NCBI GenBank assembly: GCA_958510875.1
Contig: OY294067.1
Coordinates: 263,970,180-264,034,179 of the forward strand
Direction of reading: 5' to 3'
DNA length: 64,000 nucleotides
Source of the DNA: Endomychus coccineus
Lineage: Eukaryota > Arthropoda > Insecta > Coleoptera > Endomychidae
Shown here: positions 57,123 to 64,000 of the stretch, piece after piece
Numbering within the stretch: the stretch's first letter is position 1
Layout: each line of letters opens with the position of its first letter
Position numbers and translations under genes: made by a program
Notes under the pieces: generated by a model
Database searches by the model: none
The model's input: only the letters and a program-made list of their open reading frames with translations
Told to the model about the DNA's origin: nothing

Positions 57123-58480
57123 GAGAATTTCACACCGAAAATTTTCTACCAATGAAGTACTTTTATTTTGACTTGTTGCCATGCCAACGAAAAAATTTCA
57201 GCGGATATTTTTTCTTTTAGGGTAGAGAAGCAAAATTATAGTGGATATTTTTTGACGTTTAACAAATGAGTTTGAAAGTGATACAATACATAACAAAACA
57301 ACCGTTCACAAAAATAAATTAAATATTTAAATTTATTCGATTTATTATTAAAATCTATATTTTATTTAATTTCATAACAACATTTAAATGTTTTTGATAT
57401 TCCTCTTGAGAATCCTCTCTTCGTAATGGCGAATAGCAAAGGACAGAAGACTCTAAATTTATCAAATGTTTGTGTTTAAGCAAATAAATTTAATATTTTG
57501 AAACCACTTTGTTCAATTATTTATTCTTGCCATTTCTGTTAAATTTTATAAATGTTTGCAACAGCTTTTCTTGAATTTTCTTAAATAAACCTTTACGATT
57601 TAATTTAACATTTCACATTTCTGGTGAACAATATTCAATTAACTCCAGTAAATATGTTAGTTTGGAATGGAACATTTTCACTTGACTTAATTCGTCGCAA
57701 CATGAACAAGCCTCGTAATTTTTAAAACAACTCATTGTTACAATATAATCTGAGACGATTGATTTTGTACAAAATATAGAGAAAGTACAATAACGACATT
57801 TGTCATGGTATCTGTCATAGCCATTAAGCAATATTACTATTTTATAATTATTTGATTCGCTTAAAAAACAGAAACTATCGTTTGCTAAATCAAATGTAAT
57901 TCCTCCAATTTTAGTAAATCAAATTTAACCCAAAAACATGAAAGAGACTATATATAATCTATTTAAAATAATTTAACACAACTAAAGTAGGTGGATCAAA
58001 AGATATTTGAATTTTATTGTAAATCAGTTGCCAAAAGAAAACCATTAGTTAAAAAGACATAATTCCACCAATTTTAGTAAATAAAATGTAATTCAATAAC
58101 ATGTAATAAACCATATTTAATCCACTTTTAACAATTTTGTACAACTACAGTGGGTGGATTAAAAATTACAAAAGTCCATAAACTGCCTCCATACACTTGC
58201 CCTTGATTTTTTTGTATTTTCTGGAATTATATGTTGAATTTTATATCGGATTTCTGAAGGATTTTCAATTCCGTGGCGAAACATTATAAATTATAACCAT
58301 ACACTTTAAGCATGAAAACGCAAGTTTTTTTGACGTTTGGACTCGCATACATCAAACTCTCAAAATCCTATAAATAAATTATGGCATTCCTTCGTAATGT
58401 CTCATATTTTCATGACAAAATGTCAAATAATATCACATTGCAATTAATTTAAACTAATTTTTCTTCGGTGTGAAATTCTC
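57123..58480. mobile_element. Candidate TIR element in intron 1
   Basis: A 17-bp perfect inverted pair, GAGAATTTCACACCGAA at 57123-57139 and its complement at 58464-58480. Inside are a Cys-rich open stretch and two ~162-bp tandem copies (57890-58160; gtggat[c/t]aaaa at 57991 and 58153). Target duplication not found. Confidence 0.5.
57613..57920 (-). pseudogene. Unrecognised Cys-rich coding fragment
   Basis: The minus strand reads IGGITFDLANDSFCFL, then LLNGYDRYHDKCRYC, SIFCTKSIVSDYIV, SCFKNYEACSCCDELSQVK, and ends YCSPEM with a stop. There are nine cysteines in about 70 residues, in C.YC and CSCC clusters that could bind metal. I do not recognise the family. It is located inside the 17-bp TIR pair, so it may be the last exon of that element's protein. 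No upstream exon was identified. Confidence 0.35.
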
Positions 58481-59400
58481 GTACCGAATATCCCAACTGC
58501 ACAAATTAATTTCCGGAAATTTTGCACATGGGATATTATAAGTGATAATCTAAAATTACCTCACCAGTGACTAGCATTTTTTTTGTAAATAGTTTTCAAA
58601 ATCAGGTTAAGGCTGATATTACATTTGATATTAGATATTAGAAAATTTTAGAGAGTTTGATTTGTGCGAAATACAATATTAAACTTCCCTAATTTGCACA
58701 TGCAGTTTAAAGAATGATGTACTTCAAGTTTATTGAAACTAGTGGCGAAAGATCAAAGGAGCAAATCAAAGTTTCGCTTGTTATAGATAAAGATAACCTT
58801 TCTTTGGTACCGTTTGCGGTATCGTCGTAAATTTGCTCTTGGTGATTTTGAGCGGTACCTTTGTCTTATTATGTAAATAAACTTTTGGAACGTGCTACTG
58901 GAGATAACCACAATATGAGATACCCGATATTTGATCAAATGAGGGACTAGTGAAAATAAACACTTACTTTCTGTTTATTTTATATATTTATAATGTAGTG
59001 ATCACGCTGGAACTTGAAATAATATCCACTCCAGCACTATTTTCTGCTATTCAGAATTGTATAATGAACGGGGTATTGTTTAGCTGCCCTATCGGTTTAC
59101 TCTTTAGATATCATATGTCAATGAAAAGGGAATTGGTAACGAAACTTCTTCCAAATATTGATAAACACATACTACTTATGTATATGTTGTTGCGTTACTT
59201 TAAGATCCTCAATTAACATGTTTCAATAGGTAGAATTAAACACATCTTCAGATCCATGCAAAAGTATGAATAAATATAGGGGATCTTAAGTTATATATAG
59301 TCAAAATAACATATAACCATCAATTGGGATAAAGTTAAAATATGGAGAAATACGTAATTAAAAACTTGGAATGGGGAAAATTATAATGCAAGGATATGAC
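58481..59400. other. AT-rich intronic sequence, nothing recognised
   Basis: Frames 58753-58938 (minus) and 58950-59216 (plus) lack identifiable features. Confidence 0.4.
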
Positions 59401-59500
59401 CTTTCCTAATAATTGTACACGCATTGCACTATTATCTTTGATTTCTAAAGTGATGAATAAAGCAATCAACATCGAGCTCATCCAATACTTGAGAGCTCCA
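59401..59500 (+). pseudogene. Short jockey-like RT scrap
   Basis: The plus strand reads IALLSLISKVMNKAINIELI then QYL, as in the region before RT motif A of jockey-like elements (IALLS.ISKVMEK.IN.EL..YL). About 30 codons only. The downstream part is not RT. Confidence 0.45.
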
Positions 59501-60726
59501 AAATCAGCAGATGGTGTTGAAACATCTAAATTTTCTATTGTGATAGTTATAACTACTAGGAGGTCGGTCAGTTCGCTGCGCATGACCGAAAAGTTAAAAC
59601 GGAGAGAGTGAGTGTGCCGAAAGGATCGGCAAATGTTTTCGAAATGATCACGCCTTCTTTCGCATAAGCCGATTAAGAGCGCGAGCCGCAGTCTGCCTAG
59701 GCGTTGTCTATGTATAATTCTGACCAACCGAAGAACTCGATTCCTCTAGATAGAGAAACCAACAACGTACCATATGAACCGATTTTAGGATATTTCCTTT
59801 GCATTAAATTTGTTAATGTTTCAAAATAAAAATTGTAAAACTTATCTAAAAAAAACATGTTCAATAAAGGTGCAATTTTTTCAAAGTCATTTATCCTTAG
59901 AATTTGAAAAATCGCTATATCTCTTTATTAACGTTATAGCACAACTCTTCAAGAAGGAAATAAGCCCAGAATCGTTACTCTAGGAAAATCCGCTGAGAAG
60001 ATCTAGCCAATTTATGAGAGCCCCTATTTTTCGAAAAATCGATATATTTCGATGAATTATTGATATTTTAAACTTGCCATGGGCTGTACGTACAGCAAAT
60101 AACAAGAATGGAAACGTGATAGTTAACGATTTCTCGATACCCCGATTTTTAACGGTTTTTTCAATATAACTGGAAAACTATGCAAGATATCGATAATTAT
60201 CATGGGAGCAAATCGATAGATACTTTCTCATTTAACTTTTTTCGATCCGAACTATAGTTTTTTACTTATTCAAGAAATACAGCATTTTGCAACTTTACCA
60301 ATTTTTTAGGTTATGTTCGTCATTTTGGATCGAGTTGCATGAAACAGAAACTTACCTTTAAATTTTATTTCCTATAAGATCATTTTTTTTCCAGGTATTA
60401 ATTTCTGCACGCACTTCTGTCTATTGCTTGGACTATACAGCTACAATGAGTTATGCTTATCAAGTATTGAGTATATCTTCAAAAGATCCGGAATACTTTG
60501 GGCGTTTCCGTTGCGTTTTTGTCGAATTCAAGTTATCATATCATTCTAGTGCATTTTTTTCACTGTTCTTGAAGATACATTAAAATAAAATAATTTGTTA
60601 TACGAAGTTGACTGAGCTACTCAGCGTTTTCTGAATGAATGAATGAGAGAGACAGAAATTTCTAAAAAACGATGATTAAATTTAGAGTTGATTTTCTCAA
60701 TGTCATCTTAGTCTTACCAATTTCAG
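59501..60726. other. Intronic sequence, nothing recognised
   Basis: It includes a GC-richer segment (59570-59720) without an identifiable element, and AT-rich sequence with cgata-type repeats near 60040-60230. Confidence 0.4.
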
Positions 60727-60904
60727 GTAACTAAAATATTCCTACATCATCTACCTGTGGAATTACCGAAAGAAGATTTGGCGGAAGAAATCAATAGTCT
60801 CATAAATCCGTCAGTAATCTTGAAAATACATAAACATATGGATTATGCTTTTGTACATTTCGTCAACAGATCAACAGCCGAATTTGGACTAGCAGCTCTT
60901 AGAG
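60727..60904 (+). CDS. A1CF/RBM46/RBM47-like RNA-binding protein, exon 2 (RRM3, partial)
   Basis: It follows the acceptor TTACCAATTTCAG and ends AGAG|GTAAGT, phase 1 at the 3' side. It continues exon 1 in frame (..DVMAK / VTKIF..). It encodes most of RRM3: RNP2 IFLHHL, then LPVELPKEDLAEEINSLI, then RNP1 DYAFVHFVNR with RSTAEFGLAALR. Vertebrate relatives read VK.LYVRNL at the same point and DYAFVHF.NR in RNP1, so this is the third RRM of the same gene. The remaining RRM3 and C-terminus must lie beyond position 64000 or in an exon I could not recognise between 60905 and 64000. Confidence 0.85.
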
Positions 60905-61107
60905 GTAAGTTTTTATATTCCATTTATAGCATACATTATGAGTTCCCTGATATAAAAAATGACACCAAAACGAACGGTCAAAGTTAAATGTATGGGATAG
61001 AGAGAATGGCATGCCACTGTGTACAGTCGCTTCCGGCCGTTATTCGAGATTATATGTAAATTCTTGTTATCTCATATTAACACTTATGATCATTATCATC
61101 CTATCAA

Positions 61108-61453
61108 ATTAACATTTGAGTCTACTATTTTCGTTTTTACGTTCGTTTCCATCTCACGACTATCACCAGAAGACGTTTAAATACTAAACTAAAGTACGGG
61201 ATTTCTTAAACTAATTGCACTAAGTACTAAGTGTCTTTATCGCATTGATTTTATTTATAAATGTCTACGTCGCAACAAGGAATAAAACGTTCGTTATTGC
61301 GATGTAGACATTTCAAATTGAAATTAATGCGATAAGAACGCTCAGTGCAATTAGTTTACGAAATACCGTTTCCAAACGTCTTCTGATGATGGTCGTGAGA
61401 CGTGAGATCGAAACGTACGTAAAGACGAAAATATAGTAGACATGTGTTAATAT
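61108..61453. repeat. Penelope-end palindrome, ~160-bp arms
   Basis: The left arm (61108-61275) and right arm (61290-61453) are inverted copies with a few indels. Each carries a hammerhead-like core: minus CTGGTGATAGTCGTGAGATG then GAAAC at 61169-61145, and plus CTGATGATGGTCGTGAGAC then GTGAGATCGAAAC at 61383-61414. The right copy has a 7-bp duplication in the loop. Same architecture as 7833-8116. Confidence 0.75.
61383..61414 (+). ncRNA. Hammerhead-like core in the 61-kb palindrome
   Basis: CTGATGA, T, GGTC...GATC stem (one G-U pair), GAAAC. A copy with shorter loop is on the minus strand. The stem letters differ from those at 49.7 kb but preserve pairing. Confidence 0.35.
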
Positions 61454-62389
61454 AACCTATTACCCAAGAATTAACATATAATTTATACCTGTGTCAAGAA
61501 TCATTATTACGTTATACAAGATTGATAACATATAGTTCAATTAGTTGTTTCTTGTTGAACGTTCATTCATCTGCTTAGTTTGGAATAGTGAACAGAAAAA
61601 ATAAATGATAAAAAATCCATAAGTATGTGATATCAGCCACTGCGTTTTGCAGTCATTTCGTAGAAATTTCATGGACTCAACTGATAGCTGATAGAATTAA
61701 TCACTTTCGTATTCTGATACATTAGCAAGTCTATATTATTTACTTTCAACTCAAATTAATTAATCGTTTTTAATTACACTTTATTGGAGCAATATTAATT
61801 GTGACTGTAGTTGCGCTTATCTACTAAAAATACTATTAAAATTGGTAAAATGAACTCGCATTTGGGTGACACCAATCTATTAATATAGTTTTATTGAAAT
61901 TGATTGATAAAAAATTATTAGGTTTGTAATAAATTATGATTAACCAAAATTTCCAACCAAACAAGTTTTTATAGATAGAGATCGCAAATTTCACAAAAAT
62001 TTCTTTAAATTGTAAAAAAAACATACAAAATTTATGAAAAAAATTATTTATAACAAAAGGTATGTTAGATATTTCAACAAAAATTGTTGGCCATCAATTT
62101 CTCTCAAATATGATACATTATTTAGTTTAAATTGTGTACATTTCAAACAGGTGTTCTGGAAAGGAAATACATTTTTTTTGGCATCGTTAGAAGGAGCTAA
62201 ATAAATAGTACATTTTATTTAATGACGTACCCGAAAGAAACATAGCATTAAGTCAACAGTCAATAACGTTGGAAAGATTCAAAGATACAAGCAGCGTTAA
62301 AAAACTTCCAAAATTAGGAATATAAAAAACAAAATCTCGTTACCATAAATTGGGAACTATTACCTATAATATCAAAATTTGAATTTTTA
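61454..62389. other. AT-rich intronic sequence, nothing recognised
   Basis: No coding or repeat features seen. Confidence 0.4.
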
Positions 62390-62500
62390 TATGAAAATTG
62401 TAGGGTTCCTGGCAGTTTGTTGGGCCAGGTACATGACGCCCGACTAATTTTTTCAAAGCATGCTCAAGGTGTTCTATTAGATTCAAGTCTGGACTTTATA
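62390..62500 (-). pseudogene. Tc1-like transposase fragment
   Basis: The minus strand reads SPDLNLIEHLEHALKKLVG followed by RHVPGPTNCQE. SPDLNPIEHLW is the hallmark of Tc1 transposases and contains the glutamate of the DD34E triad. About 33 codons are left. It abuts a Penelope-like fragment at 62509. Confidence 0.7.
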
Positions 62501-62508
62501 GGAGTCAT

Positions 62509-62700
62509 GTTCAAAATGCTATGTGGGTCGAACTAGATAAACTTTCGTGAGAAATGATGTGACCTGTATTTAAAATGAATATGTTCGGCTATTTATTATT
62601 ATTTTTCTTTATATGGACAAAATGTTCTTTATACCGACTTAAAATGTTCCTTTTAGTTTGACCTACATAGCATTTTGAACACAACTCAATTGGTTTTGTA
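62509..62700 (-). pseudogene. Penelope-like GIY-YIG endonuclease fragment
   Basis: The minus strand from ~62690 reads LCSKCYVGQTKRNILSRYKE and HFVHIKKNNN, stop, then IFILNTGHIISHESLSS. This is the YVGQT...RY.EH...ILNTGH pattern of Penelope-like endonucleases. A 28-bp inverted copy of its start (62509-62537 versus 62654-62681) makes the outside of the fragment a small inverted repeat. It is a different subfamily from the 51-53 kb element and is the same subfamily as the pair at 49.6-50.5 kb. Confidence 0.7.
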
Positions 62701-63201
62701 TATAGGCAATTTCATTCATGGAAATTCACTGTCAAAATAGAAACAGATAAGCGGCTTCCTTTCTTTGATATTAACATTATAAAAGATGGTAATCGCTTGG
62801 AATTCGACATATACAGAAAACCCACTCAAACAAATAGGTATACTCCTGCAGATTCAGTTCACCAATTAATTATAAAATATTTCCATTTAATAGTTCATAG
62901 ATTATTGAACGTCCCTTTGAGTATTGGCTTTTCTGTGGAACTCTTATCTTTCATCACCTCATATCTTAGTGATAGGAGACAATTTGTCGTGGTAAATGGG
63001 CAGAGATCTGTGGAATATATTGCTTCTTCAGGAGTCCCCCAAGGATCAATTTTGGGATCACTATTTTTTTACATCTTTGTCAATGCTATTTCAATAGGTC
63101 TAAGTGTACTCAGTCTTTTATATGCCGATGATTTTAAAATGTTCTTTGTCATCAAATCCACATTTGATTGTTATCTACTTCAGAGAAGTCTTGATATGTG
63201 A
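62701..63201 (+). pseudogene. Chimeric open frame: Penelope-like RT joined to jockey-like RT
   Basis: The upstream part (62701-~62925) reads FHSWKFTVKIETDKRLPFFD, NIIKDGNRLEFDIYRKPTQT and NRYTPAD, and LLNVPLSIG, all Penelope RT thumb segments. From about 62930 the frame continues without a stop as SFITSYLSDRRQFVVVNG, SSGVPQGSILGSLFFYIF (jockey motif B) and LLYADDFKMFFVI (motif C). The motif order (Penelope late segment before jockey middle segment) cannot occur in a normal RT, so two unrelated fragments have been joined in frame. The earlier jockey RT part is absent. Confidence 0.75.
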
Positions 63202-63950
63202 TATGATGGTTGTATGGGGTTCAGCAAACAAGCTGTCTCTCAATGTTAACAAGTGCTGCGTTATGTCTTACACAAATAAGACCAACTTGACTATATTTGA
63301 TTACAACGTGGACGGACGGTACTATCCTTAAGAGACCCCGGCGTAATTTTCGATCCCAAACTATCCTTCATTTCTCATTTGGAGTATGTGATGGAGGCTG
63401 CTAACGACTACTTGGGTTTATTGTGCGAAGCTGTCATGATTTTTCAGACATAGACACGCTCAAATTGTTGTTCGTAACATTTGTACGATCTCGGCTTGAG
63501 TATGCATCTGTGATTTGGTTTCCTGGTTATGCCGTTCATAGAGATGCCCTGAAATCTGTTCAGCGCCGCTTTTTGAAGTACCTGTCCTTCAGGATAGACG
63601 ATCTTTATCCTATCAGGGGCATTCCTAATTCTTTCCTGTTAGATAGATTCAATATGTCATCCCTTTCTCGCAGACATAATTATGTACTCCAGGCCAGTTT
63701 GTACAAGTTGCTCAACAACCTAATTGACTGCCCCATGCTGCTGGAAAGAGTCAATTTCCTAGTTCCTCGGCTGAACTCACGGTCTGTAAATACTTTCTAC
63801 CTCCAAACTCCTCGTACTAACTTACTTAAATTATCTCCATTATTTTGCATGTGCCATGCCTATAACACCAATGACACTCGTACTAAATATGATATTTTCA
63901 ATTCTAGCCTAAAACAGATTGCTCGCCTACTGCGATGAAACAATATTCAT
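62930..63950 (+). mobile_element. Jockey-like RT fragment
   Basis: It begins at the in-frame junction with the Penelope-like fragment and runs through RT motif B and C, a frameshift near 63195, then SANKLSLNVNKCCVMSYTN, a second break near 63330, and a long C-terminal frame 63423-63938 with SRLEYASVIWFPGYAVHRD and SVQRRFLKYLSFRIDD. It ends at a stop at 63936-63938. The 3' region continues to the window edge. Confidence 0.8.
63423..63938 (+). pseudogene. C-terminal domain of jockey-like ORF2
   Basis: The frame encodes about 170 residues of the RT thumb and C-terminal region. It includes DTLKLLFVTFVRSRLEYASV (Y.S.VRS.LEYAS.IW, a jockey hallmark), the segment VHRDALKSVQRRFLKYLSFR, RHNYVLQASLYKLLNNLIDC and NVFYL-like FYLQTPRTNLL. 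It is followed by the natural stop. The equivalent region in the 2490-5030 element is recognisable at about 3060-3100, so the two elements are related. The frame is intact in this piece, but the upstream part is broken. Confidence 0.75.
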
Positions 63951-64000
63951 GCTTTTCAGCTCTTTCTTTCTTCTTTTTCTCTTCGTACATTGCTGTGTTA

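Larger units (their letters stand above)
54314..60726 (+). other. Intron 1 of the RRM gene (6.4 kb, repeat-filled)
   Basis: GTACGT donor and a TTTCAG acceptor with a preceding pyrimidine-rich tract. It holds the 55320-56457 element, the 57123-58480 TIR element and a jockey scrap at 59401, with AT-rich sequence elsewhere. I see no additional exon of this gene inside. Confidence 0.75.

Noticed and set aside
59335..59727. 130-codon minus-strand ORF
   Set aside because: No protein family seen. The plus strand of part of it carries a jockey RT motif, so it is at least partly antisense to a relic.

Overview
This is an AT-rich, gene-poor stretch of an arthropod nuclear genome, most likely an insect. 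The evidence is an intron-containing RNA-binding protein gene of the A1CF/RBM46/RBM47 type, together with a dense, nested population of eukaryotic transposable elements: jockey-, I- and RTE-like non-LTR elements, Penelope-like elements, Gypsy, mariner/Tc1, hAT, P-like, ISL2EU-like, Crypton-like, Foldback and several MITEs. No prokaryotic operons, rRNA or CRISPR arrays are visible. Species cannot be named from sequence alone.

Layout. 1-2210 is a tandem array of a ~345-bp unit. 2490-5030 is a decayed jockey-like element (minus). 5986-8590 is an I-like 3' end followed by a deleted ISL2EU-like transposon that contains a perfect 137-bp-arm hairpin. 8860-9655 is a hAT remnant. 9717-14520 is an I-like retroelement (minus) broken by a Foldback transposon with a 9-bp target duplication and by a MITE. 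15885-18031 holds a tentative, unrecognised minus-strand gene with a P-like element between two of its exons. 17930-23995 is a duplicated segment split by a jockey-like element with one internal stop and by a 2-kb long inverted repeat. 24005-27807 carries I-like, jockey-like and mariner remnants. 29060-34340 holds hAT, long-TIR and RTE-like remnants. 34500-35729 is an intact two-exon Crypton-like tyrosine recombinase gene. 36572-40545 contains MITEs and two transposase-like relics. 42575-45345 is a 5'-truncated Gypsy with a 184-bp 3' LTR. 47189-48277 is a TIR element carrying a nested P-like element with a THAP exon. 49640-53123 holds Penelope-like elements: a head-to-head palindrome, then a nearly complete degraded copy.

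The clearest host gene begins at 53627. Exon 1 (53627-54313) encodes RRM1 and RRM2. After a 6.4-kb intron full of repeats, exon 2 (60727-60904) encodes most of RRM3. The gene continues past the right edge. The last 1.6 kb is a mosaic of Tc1, Penelope and jockey pieces, including an open frame that runs from Penelope RT into jockey RT.

The most interesting themes are these. (1) Penelope-like ends recur as inverted pairs, and each end shows a CTGANGA / stem / GAAA core resembling a hammerhead ribozyme. (2) The Crypton-like recombinase is intact and spliced. (3) The Foldback element has a clean 9-bp duplication. (4) Two P-like elements share terminal repeats and 8-bp duplications, and one retains a THAP DNA-binding exon.
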